Translations under genes and position numbers: made by a program
Shown: positions 52,554-61,880 of the stretch, in pieces
Numbering within the stretch: the stretch's first letter is position 1
How the letters are laid out: the number at the start of each line of letters is the position of its first letter
Assembly (NCBI GenBank): GCA_965284435.1
Contig: OZ260083.1
Coordinates: forward strand, 3,348,001 to 3,412,000
Direction: 5' to 3'
Source of the DNA: CAIYZT01 sp947461435
Lineage (GTDB): Bacteria; Pseudomonadota; Alphaproteobacteria; Rhodobacterales; Rhodobacteraceae
DNA length: 64,000 nt
Notes under the pieces: model-generated
What the model was told of the DNA's origin: nothing
The model's database searches: none
The model's input: only the letters and a program-made list of their open reading frames with translations

Positions 52554-53263
52554 GGTCGGCGCCACCGGCATTCTTCTTGGCAAACCAGCGTGCCCGTCCT
52601 AACGGCGGCCGCAATCAGCGCGGGCAGGCGCGGATCTAACCCCAAGGGCGGCAAGATCCGCCCAGCAAAGCCCGCTTCGGCCAAGGCGGCGGGAATATCC
52701 TGCGTTACATGGCCGCCGGGCGCTGCAAAAAACGGCAGGCAAACGGCGCCTGTTTCTTTGGCCTGCATCTCGGCAAGGCGCGGGCTTTGGTCGATAAAGG
52801 CCGCTTGCGCCGCAACCCCCAGACGCGCCGAGATCAGGCCTGCAACATGATGCGCAATGTCGGATGGCACCGGGCTTTGGCCTGATCCATGGGCGGCCAG
52901 GACCACCTGCGTGACATGACCCGCTTCGGCGACGATCCGTACAGCCAGATCATGCACGGCCGGATCGCAGCCCATGGGTTCCAAAACATGCCAATCTTCC
53001 GCGCCAGCCTCGGCCAATCGCTTTGGCAGCAAAACCCGCGTGAACCACCCACCGGCCATGAACAAGGGATACACCTGCCCGCCGGGGCCCAACTCGCCCA
53101 ATTTACTCGCCATCACGCCGGGGGCGGCAAGGGTTGCGGTTTCCACCGCACGCTCAGGCAATAAAGCGCCAAGGGCACGGCCCAAAAGGGCCAGCTCGTC
53201 TTCCGCTTTCTGCGGGTCCGAGGGCTGCCCATGGGCGACAATCAGGATGGGGGCGTTGTTCAT
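52550..53263 (-). CDS. CbiX/SirB-type chelatase-like protein
   Basis: This 237-residue protein has two CbiX-like repeats: PILIVAHGQPSDPQKAEDEL at residues 5-24 and VVLAAHGSGQSP near residue 120. Both carry the His of the HGS/HGQ motif that binds the metal in sirohydrochlorin chelatases and cobaltochelatases. There are no other cobalamin genes nearby, so it may make sirohaem or supply cobalt for a distant pathway, or be a degenerate relative. It overlaps the stop of the ligase gene by 4 bp in convergent orientation. Confidence 0.83.
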   Translation of the reverse strand: MNNAPILIVAHGQPSDPQKAEDELALLGRALGALLPERAVETATLAAPGVMASKLGELGPGGQVYPLFMAGGWFTRVLLPKRLAEAGAEDWHVLEPMGCDPAVHDLAVRIVAEAGHVTQVVLAAHGSGQSPVPSDIAHHVAGLISARLGVAAQAAFIDQSPRLAEMQAKETGAVCLPFFAAPGGHVTQDIPAALAEAGFAGRILPPLGLDPRLPALIAAAVRTGTLVCQEECRWRRP

Positions 53264-53375
53264 AGACCAAAGGTAACGCCCCAGCCGCCAAGGGCAAGGG
53301 CCAAGGTCGTTTCCCGTTCCTTCCCACAGGTTTGAGGTGCAAAAGCGGCAGCCGCCCGTCCGCGGCCAATACCTG

Positions 53376-54500
53376 TCACGGGATCATGCGGGAAATGTAT
53401 TGGGCAAATTCAAAGTTCGGCCGTTCCAGATGGCTCAGAGGCCCCGGGTGCGACATGGCCGCAATCAGCCCACGGTACACCCGTTCGGTGCAGCCCTTGT
53501 CTTCGACGTTCACATCGTCCAGCAGCGCCTTCACCCGCGCCAAGTTTTCCGCCGCCGAAGGATCGGCCATCCATTCGGGCGACATGCCCCCGCCAAACAG
53601 CACTTTGACATGGCCCGGACCATCTGGCGTCAGGCTAAGATACCAAAAATATCCCGGCGTTAACGTGATCAACAACGACGGATAGATCGCCAACAGCCAT
53701 GTCATCCGCCGCTCATCCCCTTGCAACGTCGTGTTGGATGGATGGGCCAAAGCCAAGGGCACCGTGTCGTTTTTCAAGATGAAATGATAATTGAAGGCAT
53801 CAAACCCCACGGGACAAACCATTTCCTCCAGCTTGGAGGCCCCCCCGATCGTGCCCGCGTGACAGGCAGGCAAATGATAACTTTCCATGAAATTCTCGGC
53901 CAGCACCTTCCAGTTGGTGGCCCAGCGAAACTCTTCACGGAAGGTTTCGCTATAGGTTTCCATCCCAAGATGCCCAACCAGCGCACCGACCTCGGCCAGC
54001 GCCTCTGCGGGCGCGGGGGCATCAGGGTTCAAGGTCACCATGATCCAGCCAAGCCAGTTTTCCACCCGAACCTGCGGCAGACCAATCACCTCTTTGCAAA
54101 AGCTTTCGTTCAGGGTCATTGCCGGCGCGCCGCGCAGGCTGCCATCCAGATTATAGGTCCACGCATGATAAGGGCACACGATGGCCCTGACATGACCGCG
54201 CCCTTCCAACAGGGTGCTCATCCTGTGGCGGCAGACATTGGAAAGACCGCGCAGTGCCCCATCCTTGTCGCGCAGTATGATCACAGGCTCGCCTGAGATT
54301 TCCATCGTCATGTAATCGCCCGGTTCTTTCAACGCATCGGCCCGGCCCGCACAAAGCCAGGCTTTGCCAAAGATATGGGCGCGTTCCAACTGGGCGAAGG
54401 CCTCACTGGTGTAGACGGCTTTTGGCATCGCGTGGGCGCGCTCAAAGGGCACCGCAACATTTGCGCGAAGATCGTCAAGCGCGGGGTCGTGGCGGCTCAT
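53376..54500 (-). CDS. Rieske non-haem iron oxygenase, quaternary-amine type
   Basis: This 374-residue oxygenase alpha subunit has the Rieske [2Fe-2S] site at Cys90, His92, Cys109 and His112 (CRHRMSTLLEGRGH...CPYHAW), and a mononuclear iron site in ENFMESYHLPACH with His209 and His214. The bridging residue between the two centres is Glu206, where most aromatic-ring oxygenases have Asp. The Glu variant is known from the carnitine (CntA) and related choline- and betaine-oxidising group. This suggests oxidation or N-demethylation of an N-methylated compound. No reductase partner lies next to it. It is the last gene in the minus-strand transporter operon, 110 bp after the SDR. Confidence 0.88.
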   Translation of the reverse strand: MSRHDPALDDLRANVAVPFERAHAMPKAVYTSEAFAQLERAHIFGKAWLCAGRADALKEPGDYMTMEISGEPVIILRDKDGALRGLSNVCRHRMSTLLEGRGHVRAIVCPYHAWTYNLDGSLRGAPAMTLNESFCKEVIGLPQVRVENWLGWIMVTLNPDAPAPAEALAEVGALVGHLGMETYSETFREEFRWATNWKVLAENFMESYHLPACHAGTIGGASKLEEMVCPVGFDAFNYHFILKNDTVPLALAHPSNTTLQGDERRMTWLLAIYPSLLITLTPGYFWYLSLTPDGPGHVKVLFGGGMSPEWMADPSAAENLARVKALLDDVNVEDKGCTERVYRGLIAAMSHPGPLSHLERPNFEFAQYISRMIP

Positions 54501-54610
54501 ATCATTTTCCTTGTTTGGTTGGCCCTGTCAGGCTTTGTAAAATCTTCGCATGCGGCATGCCAAAAGCAAAGAAGACTTAGGCAATGCGCCGCTTTGGAAA
54601 AACCTTACTG

Positions 54611-55375
54611 TCAGGTCGGATAGGGCCAATTGGCCTGGCTGAAAGCGCCGCCATCCACCCACAAGGTCTGCCCGGTCACAAAGGCGGCGGCATCCGACAC
54701 CAAAAACAACAAGGGCCCCACCAGATCGGCCGGCGTGCCGACGCGGCGCAGCGGCGTCACCGGCGCCCAAGTGGCGGCATAATCAGGCGCCTCACGGGCG
54801 GTGCGTTCTGTCGCAATCGCCCCCGGCGCCAGACAATTGACCCTGATCCCATAGGGGCCAAGTTCCACAGCGGCCACCTTGGTGAACTGCTCGATCCCCC
54901 CCTTGGAGGCGGTATAATCCACCAAACGGGGAAACGCCTGCTTGTTGCACCCCGACCCCAGCGTCACAATGGCCCCGCCCTGCCCGGCTTGCCGCATGGC
55001 GCGGCCCACGGCCCGTGTGTTCAAGAAGGTGCCGCGCAGGTTGGTGCCAATCACGCGGTCCCAATCCTCGACCTTCAGATCCAGCAGCGGCGACCAGGTT
55101 TGCACACCCGCATTGTTGACCAGAACCCGCGGCACCCCGCCAAAGGCGGCCGCCCTGGCGTGAAACGCCTCAACCGCGGCTTCGTCTGCGGCATCACAAT
55201 CGTCAAAAATGGCACGGCGCCCAAGGGCTTGCACCTGACCGCCTAAGGTTTCTGCCGCCTCGGCCGAGCCAAGATGGGTAAACGCCACATCATACCCAGC
55301 CCCGGCAAGGGCCAGCACGAAATCGCGACCAAGGGCCGAGGTTCCAGCAGTGACAATGGCAAGAGGCGCGGACAT
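54611..55375 (-). CDS. Short-chain dehydrogenase/reductase
   Basis: This 254-residue classical SDR has the active-site YTASKGG with Tyr-x3-Lys near residue 155, Ser in TLGSGCN and the NNAGVQ motif near 87. The nucleotide-binding motif is TAGTSALG at residues 9-16, where two glycines of the usual TGxxxGxG are replaced by alanine. The enzyme could oxidise the alcohol produced by the neighbouring oxygenase or dipeptidase pathway. It lies 36 bp after the dipeptidase and is co-directional with it. Substrate unknown. Confidence 0.86.
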   Translation of the reverse strand: MSAPLAIVTAGTSALGRDFVLALAGAGYDVAFTHLGSAEAAETLGGQVQALGRRAIFDDCDAADEAAVEAFHARAAAFGGVPRVLVNNAGVQTWSPLLDLKVEDWDRVIGTNLRGTFLNTRAVGRAMRQAGQGGAIVTLGSGCNKQAFPRLVDYTASKGGIEQFTKVAAVELGPYGIRVNCLAPGAIATERTAREAPDYAATWAPVTPLRRVGTPADLVGPLLFLVSDAAAFVTGQTLWVDGGAFSQANWPYPT

Positions 55376-55411
55376 GGGAAAACCTTTCAGCAGGGGCTTA
55401 TCCCCCTTGTG

Positions 55412-56470
55412 TTACTGCCCCCAGGTCCGCTCGAGAAGGGTAAACCAGTTCTCATGCGCCAGCTTTTTCATCAGGGCCGGGCCAAAGCCATGGTCCTGCA
55501 TCGCCTTGATCAGCACGGGCAAACCTGCCACATCGCCAATGTCTTGCGGAATGGTCGCCCCATCAAAATCAGATCCCAGGCCCACATGATCTTCGCCCAA
55601 TTGCGTGATCAGATGATCCAGATGGCGCAGCATCGGCTCCAGCGTCATGTCGGCGCCTTCGCGCCCGTCCTCGCGCAAAAAGCAGGTGGCAAAGTTCAAC
55701 CCCACCATGCCGCCCGTATCGCGGATGGCATGCAATTGCCGGTCTGTCAGGTTGCGGCTGGTTTGGCACAGGGCATGGGCATTCGAATGGGTCGCGACCA
55801 AAGGCGCGGTCGAAATCTTGGCCACATCCCAAAATCCGTTCTCGTTCAGATGGCTCAGATCCACCATCACGCGCAGATCATTGCAGGCCCGGATCAGATC
55901 TTTTCCGGCATGGGTCAGCCCCAATCCGGTATCAGGCCCCGAAGGGAAGGCAAACGGCACGCCATGGCCAAAGATTGTCGGACGTGACCAGACCGGCCCA
56001 AGGGACCGCAGGCCCATGGCATGGAATTGATACAGCGCATCCAGATTTTCGCCGATCGCTTCGGCCCCTTCAAAATGCAAAATCGCCGAAATCACCCCGT
56101 CGCGCAGACATTCGCGCAGCTCCTTGGCGGTACGGCAAATCTTGAAAGCGCCCTTGGCTGCCCGCTCCATCCACATCAGATGGCCCACCAGTTCCATGGC
56201 CTTGGGCAAGGCGACATCCGCCGCAATCAGCGCCGGCAAAGGCAGATCGTAGGGCGGATTGTTCATCGCGTCCAGAAACGATGCAGCGTCTCCTTCGGAG
56301 GGAGAGGCGATATAGACGGCAAAAAAGCCACCTGCAAAGCCCCCCTTTTGCATGCGCGGCAGATCCATTTGCCACGCATCTTCCCCACGCAGCCATAGCG
56401 CCTCGCGCTTGGCCGAATGCGCATCAATGCGGTACAAGATGTCATTGTGACCGTCAAAAACAGGGATCAT
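55412..56470 (-). CDS. Membrane-dipeptidase family (M19) enzyme 1
   Basis: This 352-residue metal-dependent peptidase of the renal dipeptidase family (PF01244) begins FDGHNDILYRID with the first His and Asp ligands. The bridging Glu is in LHFEGAEAIGE, and further His ligands in VDLSHLNENG and THSNAHALC. No signal peptide, so probably cytosolic. Members cleave dipeptides, including those with a D-residue, and some act on dehydropeptides or other small amides. It is 10 bp after the ABC ATPase and belongs to the same operon. A paralogue lies at 61881. Confidence 0.9.
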   Translation of the reverse strand: MIPVFDGHNDILYRIDAHSAKREALWLRGEDAWQMDLPRMQKGGFAGGFFAVYIASPSEGDAASFLDAMNNPPYDLPLPALIAADVALPKAMELVGHLMWMERAAKGAFKICRTAKELRECLRDGVISAILHFEGAEAIGENLDALYQFHAMGLRSLGPVWSRPTIFGHGVPFAFPSGPDTGLGLTHAGKDLIRACNDLRVMVDLSHLNENGFWDVAKISTAPLVATHSNAHALCQTSRNLTDRQLHAIRDTGGMVGLNFATCFLREDGREGADMTLEPMLRHLDHLITQLGEDHVGLGSDFDGATIPQDIGDVAGLPVLIKAMQDHGFGPALMKKLAHENWFTLLERTWGQ

Positions 56471-56480
56471 CTGGGCCTCT

Positions 56481-57239
56481 TCAAGGTTCAAGCATCCGGT
56501 CGGCCGAGGCCGAAAACAGGCTGCGGGCATAATCGGTTTTCATCTTGGCGCTGGCAAGGTCCTGCCGCGACAGCTCTTCCACCGCGCGCCCGTTTTGCAT
56601 CACCAAAATTCGGTCGCACATATGGTCAATGACGGCCAGATCATGGCTGACCATCAAGAAAGTCAAACCCCGCTCGGTGCGCAATCGGTTCAAAAGATTC
56701 AACGTCTCCGCCTGAACCGAGGCATCCAGCGCGCTTGTCGGCTCGTCCAGCAACAAGATTTCTGGCCGCAGCATCAAGGCACGTGCGATCGCCACGCGCT
56801 GACGTTGCCCACCTGACAACTGATGGGGATAGCGAAACCGAAAACTTTGCGGCAAACCCACATCGTCCAGCGCCTGCATCACGCGCGCATCGGTCTGGCC
56901 GATGCCGTGGATCGCCAAAGGTTCTGACAGGGTGCGGTCCAGCGTATGACGCGGGTGCAAGCTGGCGTAGGGGTCTTGAAATACCATCTGAACCCGCGCT
57001 GAAAATGCCCGCCCGCGCGGCGTTGGCACCAGATCGCCGCCAATACGGATGGTACCGCCCGTCACCGGGGCCAAACCGCAGATCGCGCGCAGGATGGTCG
57101 ATTTGCCCGATCCGCTTTCACCCACAAGGCCAAAGCTTTGGCGCGCCTCCACGCCCAAGGACACGCTTTCCACCGCGGTGACACTGCGCCCCTTGGACCG
57201 ATAGGTCACCGACAGATTTTCAATCTCGATCAGGGCCAT
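56481..57239 (-). CDS. Peptide ABC transporter ATP-binding protein (second, DppF type)
   Basis: This 252-residue ATPase has Walker A GESGSGKST near residue 40, signature LSGGQRQR near 138, Walker B LLLDEPTSALD and the switch His in VSHDLAVI. Short form without the long C-terminal oligopeptide-binding extension. Drives dipeptide-type import together with the ATPase encoded immediately upstream. Start at ATG 57239, only 1 bp away from the stop of that gene. Confidence 0.94.
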   Translation of the reverse strand: MALIEIENLSVTYRSKGRSVTAVESVSLGVEARQSFGLVGESGSGKSTILRAICGLAPVTGGTIRIGGDLVPTPRGRAFSARVQMVFQDPYASLHPRHTLDRTLSEPLAIHGIGQTDARVMQALDDVGLPQSFRFRYPHQLSGGQRQRVAIARALMLRPEILLLDEPTSALDASVQAETLNLLNRLRTERGLTFLMVSHDLAVIDHMCDRILVMQNGRAVEELSRQDLASAKMKTDYARSLFSASADRMLEP

Positions 57240-57240
57240 G

Positions 57241-58071
57241 TTACACCGCCCAATCGGCAGAACGGTCAAGCCCCGGCAGGGATTGCCGCGGCCCCCCGAT
57301 GCGCGGCAGACAGTTCAGCAACCCTTGGGTATAGGGATGGCGCGCGTGCAGCAGATCGCGCGCCGCCAGTTCTTCCACAATCTTGCCCTTGTACATCACC
57401 AAGACCCGGTCGCAAAAGCGGGCGACAAGTCGCAAATCATGGCTGATGAAGATCAATCCCATCCCCCGATCGCGAACCAGACCGTCCAGAATCGCCAGCA
57501 CCTCGGCCTGAACCGTCACATCCAGCGCGCTCGTCGGTTCGTCCGCGATCAGCAAATCAGGGTTCGGGATCAACATCATGGCAATCATCACCCGTTGGCC
57601 CATTCCGCCCGACAATTCGTGCGGATAGGCCAACATCACCCGCTCTGGATCACGGATCTGCACGGCCTCCAACGCCTCGACGGCTTTGATATGGGCGGCG
57701 GCGCGCGTCAAACCATCGCGCTGGCGCAGCCCTTCCATCAACTGCGCGCCCACTTTCATGACCGGGTTCAGCGAATATTTCGGATCTTGCATCACCATGG
57801 CGATGCGCCGGCCCCGCAAGGCCCGCATCTGCGTTTCGCTTGCCCCCATCAGATCCACCCCGTCAAAGCGCATCTCGTCGGCTTCGATGCGCCCCGGCGG
57901 GCGGATCAACCGCAAAACCGACCGCCCCGTCATCGTCTTGCCAGACCCTGATTCCCCGACGATGCCCAACCTCTCGCGCCCCAGATCAAAAGAGACGCCG
58001 CGCACCGCTTCGACCACGCCGGTTTCCGTGTCGAACGACACCTTCAAATTGCGCACGGACAGCAGGGTCAT
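57241..58071 (-). CDS. Peptide ABC transporter ATP-binding protein (first, DppD type)
   Basis: This 276-residue ATPase has Walker A GESGSGKTM, signature LSGGMGQR, Walker B LLIADEPTSALD and the His in ISHDLRLV. The C-terminal end LLHARHPYTQGLLNCLPR is the typical oligopeptide/dipeptide-binding extension. Overlaps the end of dppC-type permease by 4 bp and is followed directly by the second ATPase. Confidence 0.94.
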   Translation of the reverse strand: MTLLSVRNLKVSFDTETGVVEAVRGVSFDLGRERLGIVGESGSGKTMTGRSVLRLIRPPGRIEADEMRFDGVDLMGASETQMRALRGRRIAMVMQDPKYSLNPVMKVGAQLMEGLRQRDGLTRAAAHIKAVEALEAVQIRDPERVMLAYPHELSGGMGQRVMIAMMLIPNPDLLIADEPTSALDVTVQAEVLAILDGLVRDRGMGLIFISHDLRLVARFCDRVLVMYKGKIVEELAARDLLHARHPYTQGLLNCLPRIGGPRQSLPGLDRSADWAV

Positions 58072-58973
58072 TTTCCTGCACTCCTTGGGTCCAAAACATC
58101 GCGCAGACCGTCTCCCAAAAGGTTGAAGCCCAAGGAAACGATGAAAATGGCAAGGCCAGGCATCGTGGCAACCCACCATTGTTCGAACAGATATTTACGG
58201 CCCGAAGAAATCATCGCGCCCCATTCTGGCAAAGGCGGCTGCACACCCAGCCCCAAAAAGCCAAGTCCGGCCGCCGTCAGGATCACGCCTGCCATATCCA
58301 AGGTCACACGGATGATCACCGAAGGCAGGCACATCGGCATGATATGGCCCCAGATCACCCGACCGCCGCCCGCACCTTGCAGCTTGACTGCCGCAATATA
58401 GTCCGAATTTCGCACGGTCAGCGTCTCGGCCCGCGCAACACGCGCGTAAGGCGGCCAGGATGTCAAGGCAATGGCCAACACCGCGTTGACCATGCCCGGG
58501 CCCAAGACCGCCACAAGTGCCAGCGCCAAGATCAGTTTGGGAAAGGCCAGAAAGATATCGGTGATCCGCATCAACACGGCATCCACCCAGCCGCCAAAAT
58601 ATCCCGCAACCGTGCCGATGAACAGCCCCGCCACCGGGGCCGTCAACACGACCAGCAGCACGATATACAAGGTAATGCGGCTGCCAAACAGGATCCGGCT
58701 TAAGATATCGCGGCCGAATTCATCGGTTCCCATCGGATAACCGGGTGACAAGGGCGGCAACAGACGCTGTGACAGATCTTGGGCGATGGGATCATGCGGC
58801 GCAAGCCAAGGGGCCAGCAGGGCCACCAGCAACAAGATCACCGTGATCAAAAGCCCAGCCATCGCCAAGGGATTGCGTCTCAACCTCAGCCAATTCAAAT
58901 AGGCCTGTCCCGCCCGGGCCTGCGCGCGGCTGGTGGGGTTTTGATCGCGAAGCCAGTCCATGGTGCGCATCAC
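58068..58973 (-). CDS. Peptide ABC transporter permease (DppC type)
   Basis: This 301-residue inner-membrane permease has five to six helices and the EAA loop region (VRNSDYIAAVKLQGAGGGRV). The N-terminus with LAPWLAPHDPIAQDL and GTDEFGRDILSRILFGSR is the standard DppC/OppC pattern. A GTG at 58973 overlaps the stop of the preceding permease gene by 4 bp; the next ATG is at 58970. Confidence 0.93.
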   Translation of the reverse strand: MMRTMDWLRDQNPTSRAQARAGQAYLNWLRLRRNPLAMAGLLITVILLLVALLAPWLAPHDPIAQDLSQRLLPPLSPGYPMGTDEFGRDILSRILFGSRITLYIVLLVVLTAPVAGLFIGTVAGYFGGWVDAVLMRITDIFLAFPKLILALALVAVLGPGMVNAVLAIALTSWPPYARVARAETLTVRNSDYIAAVKLQGAGGGRVIWGHIMPMCLPSVIIRVTLDMAGVILTAAGLGFLGLGVQPPLPEWGAMISSGRKYLFEQWWVATMPGLAIFIVSLGFNLLGDGLRDVLDPRSAGK

Positions 58974-59995
58974 AAGGCCCTCGGATCAACAAGACGGTAC
59001 AACAGATCTGACAGCATGTTCAGCCCGATGAACACCGCGCCGACCACCACCGTGCCCCCCAGAACTGCCGGCATGTCGGCCACCAACAAGGCATCGGTGA
59101 TGTAACTGCCAAGTCCGGGCCAGGCAAAGATCGTCTCGGTCAGAACCGCCCCTTCCAGCAAGCTGGCATAAGACAGGGCCACCACCGTAATCAGCGGCAC
59201 CATCACATTGCGCATGGCGTGAACCCATACCACCCGGCGCTCTGGCATGCCCTTCACCCGGGCGGTCGTGATATATTCCTGCCCCAGTTCATTCATCATG
59301 AAACTGCGGGTCATCCGGCTGATATACGCCATGGAAATATAGCCCAAAAGACTGGCAGGCAGGATGATGTGACTGAACGCATTGGCAAACATGTCCCACC
59401 GTCCGGCAAGCGCGGTATCAACAAGGATCATGCCCGTCAAAGGCGTCACTTCGAATTCAAACATCATCTGGAAACTGGCATCCAATCGTCCCGGCCCAGA
59501 GACCCAGCCAAGCTGACCGTAAAACACCAAAAGTCCGATCAGCCCAAGCCAGAACACCGGCATGGAATAGCCCATCAGCCCGATCAGCCGCACGATCTGG
59601 TCATAAAGGCTGCCCGGCTTTGTTGCGGCCAGAACCCCTGCGGGCACGCCCACGACAACGCCCAGGATCGTGGCAAGGGTCGCAAGTTCCAAGGTGGCGG
59701 GGAAATACCGCGCAATTTCGGCGGCCACCGGCTCGCGGGTGCGCACGGAAAGGCCCAGATCCCCCTGCAGGGCTTGTGTGACATAGATCCAGAATTGTTG
59801 CCACATCGGCTGATCCAGCCCCAGACGCTCACGCGCTTCGGCGATCTGCGCGGCCGAAGCCCTGTCGCCCAGGATTGAGCTGACCGGATCGATCGGCACC
59901 ACGCGGCTGATGATAAAGGTCACAGCCAATAGTCCGATAAAGGTGACAAGCAGCGTCAGCGCCGTCCCCCCGATCTGCCGAACCGTGCTTGTCAT
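58970..59995 (-). CDS. Peptide ABC transporter permease (DppB type)
   Basis: This 341-residue permease has six helices. It opens MTSTVRQIGGTALTLLV and holds the DppB-type PGSLYDQIVRLIGLMGYSMP and EYITTARVKGMPERRV loops. The longer frame reads 18 codons upstream, but ATG 59995 starts the natural protein. It follows the substrate-binding gene after a 133-bp gap that contains a hairpin. Confidence 0.93.
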   Translation of the reverse strand: MTSTVRQIGGTALTLLVTFIGLLAVTFIISRVVPIDPVSSILGDRASAAQIAEARERLGLDQPMWQQFWIYVTQALQGDLGLSVRTREPVAAEIARYFPATLELATLATILGVVVGVPAGVLAATKPGSLYDQIVRLIGLMGYSMPVFWLGLIGLLVFYGQLGWVSGPGRLDASFQMMFEFEVTPLTGMILVDTALAGRWDMFANAFSHIILPASLLGYISMAYISRMTRSFMMNELGQEYITTARVKGMPERRVVWVHAMRNVMVPLITVVALSYASLLEGAVLTETIFAWPGLGSYITDALLVADMPAVLGGTVVVGAVFIGLNMLSDLLYRLVDPRAL

Positions 59996-60052
59996 GCGAT
60001 CTGACGTCACAAAGACTTCTCCAACGCCCGATCGCGTGTCATCGGCCAAGAC

Positions 60053-60096
60053 AATAAAAAAGAAAGGTGCCCCGGGGGAAATCGCTGTTTCCCCCG
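60053..60096 (-). terminator. Hairpin between binding-protein and permease genes
   Basis: A 9-bp stem CGGGGGAAA / TTTCCCCCG (60073-60096) with a 6-base loop. On the minus strand it is followed by GGGGCACC and then TTTCTTTTTTATT. This is a leaky-terminator or 3'-stabilising position, commonly used to make more substrate-binding protein than permease from one operon. Confidence 0.75.
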
Positions 60097-60128
60097 AGAC
60101 GGCGCAAGATGGGATCCTGCCCTAAGTT

Positions 60129-61727
60129 TTACTTCGTCACCAGCCAATAGGCGGCCGAATCGGTCGAACCACCGGTGAAGAAGTTCCCGACATTGCCCCG
60201 CATCCCGGTCTGATAGCTGATCTGGAACATCAAGATGAAGGGAGAGGTTTCGCGGATCTGCTTTTGGATCTGCGCGTACATCTCGATCCGCTTTGCCGGA
60301 TCCATCTCTTCGACAGCCGCTTGAGTCTGCGCCGTCAACTCGCCCGGATCATAGGCATTGCGCCATGCCAGATAGCCTGTCGCTTTGGCCTCGTCCGAAT
60401 TGTCCGGATTTTGGGCAAAGGTCGACGCGTTGGTATGCGGATCGGGATAGTCCGGGCCCCACGATTGCAAGGTCGCATCATGCAGTCGGCCGCGGTATTC
60501 CTCCAGCTGCTCGGCGCCCTCGCCCACCTTCAGTTCCACCTTAATGCCCGCTTGGCCAAAGGTGTTCTGGATAGATTGGGCCATATCCATGCGGTCCGAT
60601 GCGTTGCGCACCGACAAGGTGACAGTCGGATTGGCAATCCCGGATTCGGCAACCAATGCCTTGGCCTTTTCGATATCCAGCGAATAAGGATTGTCGTCCA
60701 GCGCGCCCAGATACCCCTTCGGCAAGAAGTTCTGGTGCACCACTTCGGCGCCCTTCAAGAAGGTATCAACCATCCCCTGATAGTCGATCGCCCAGCGCAT
60801 CGCGTCCAGCAGCTTGGGGTTCTTGTAGTTTTCGTTCTTCTGGTTGAAGGCCAGATAGAACACCTGACCGCCCACATCCTGCTGCATCTTGACGTCGGCG
60901 TTGCCCGACAATCCTTCGATATCGGTCGGCGTCAGTTCGCGGGCCACGTCGATGTCACCCTTTTCCAGCATCAGGCGCTGGGTCGCGGCTTCAGGAACGT
61001 GCTGCATGAAGATCTTGGGAATCTTGGCATCACCGCGCCAATGGCCGGTGCGCGCCTCAAGGATATAGCCTTCGTTCGGCTTGAAGGATTTCAGAATATA
61101 GGGGCCCGTTCCGGCCGAATGGTTCTTCAGATACTCATACCCCATATCCCCGGCCACTTCGTTGGCCATGACATCCGCCTTGTCGACAATCGAGGCGACG
61201 CCCGAGGTCAGGCAGTTGTACAAGAAGGTCGGCGCATAGGCTTTGTCGGTCTTGATCGTCAAGGTATCGCCAGATGCGGTGACCATCGTATCCACGTTTT
61301 CCGGCGTCCAGCCAAACTGGCTCAGAATGAAGGAAGGTGTCTTGTTCAGTTTGATCGCCCGCTGCAGCGAGAAGGCCGCATCATCAGCGGTCAACGGGTT
61401 GCCCGACCCAAAGGTAATCCCGGCCTTCATCTTGAAGGTATAGGTCATGCCATCCTCGGCCACAGACCAGCTTTCGGCCAGTCCGGGAACCATCTGCCCG
61501 CTCGTCGGATCCAGTTCAACCAACCCGTCATAGGTATTGTTGTTTACGTCCAGACCAGAAAATTCATAGGCCTCGGCCGGATCCAGCGATACAATGTCGT
61601 CAATCGCATCGGCGATCACAAGCGTATCTGCGGGCGTTTCGGCCAAAAGGGCCATGGGCGACGCGCCCAGCATCAGGGCAGCAACGGCAAGTTTGCCCAA
61701 GCCCCGGCGTGTGGGTTGGAAAATCAT
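60129..61727 (-). CDS. Peptide ABC transporter substrate-binding protein (family 5)
   Basis: This 532-residue periplasmic binding protein of the DppA/OppA family starts with a signal peptide (MIFQPTRRGLGKLAVAALML ... ALLAE), with an Arg-Arg pair near its start that could allow Tat export. Family landmarks LVELDPTSGQMVPGLAESW and the GTGPYILKSF region are present. It captures dipeptide-like or amine substrates. AAGGAG at 61734-61739 fixes ATG 61727 over the in-frame TTG. First gene of a run that continues to the Rieske oxygenase; divergent from the second dipeptidase. Confidence 0.95.
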   Translation of the reverse strand: MIFQPTRRGLGKLAVAALMLGASPMALLAETPADTLVIADAIDDIVSLDPAEAYEFSGLDVNNNTYDGLVELDPTSGQMVPGLAESWSVAEDGMTYTFKMKAGITFGSGNPLTADDAAFSLQRAIKLNKTPSFILSQFGWTPENVDTMVTASGDTLTIKTDKAYAPTFLYNCLTSGVASIVDKADVMANEVAGDMGYEYLKNHSAGTGPYILKSFKPNEGYILEARTGHWRGDAKIPKIFMQHVPEAATQRLMLEKGDIDVARELTPTDIEGLSGNADVKMQQDVGGQVFYLAFNQKNENYKNPKLLDAMRWAIDYQGMVDTFLKGAEVVHQNFLPKGYLGALDDNPYSLDIEKAKALVAESGIANPTVTLSVRNASDRMDMAQSIQNTFGQAGIKVELKVGEGAEQLEEYRGRLHDATLQSWGPDYPDPHTNASTFAQNPDNSDEAKATGYLAWRNAYDPGELTAQTQAAVEEMDPAKRIEMYAQIQKQIRETSPFILMFQISYQTGMRGNVGNFFTGGSTDSAAYWLVTK

Positions 61728-61880
61728 GGTCAACTCCTTGTTGTGGTTCCGTTTTTTCTAATATTGTGTAACAGCGAGACTGAGTCTTTGCGTTGTTCCT
61801 TGACCATCTGGCCAACTTTCATGCAATCTTGTCAATGAAATTGAACGGGTCAGGCCCAGAAGGGTCTGCAGGGGCACACA

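Noticed and set aside
60264..61838. 524-codon plus-strand ORF
   Set aside because: It is antisense to the substrate-binding protein gene; no domain is recognisable.
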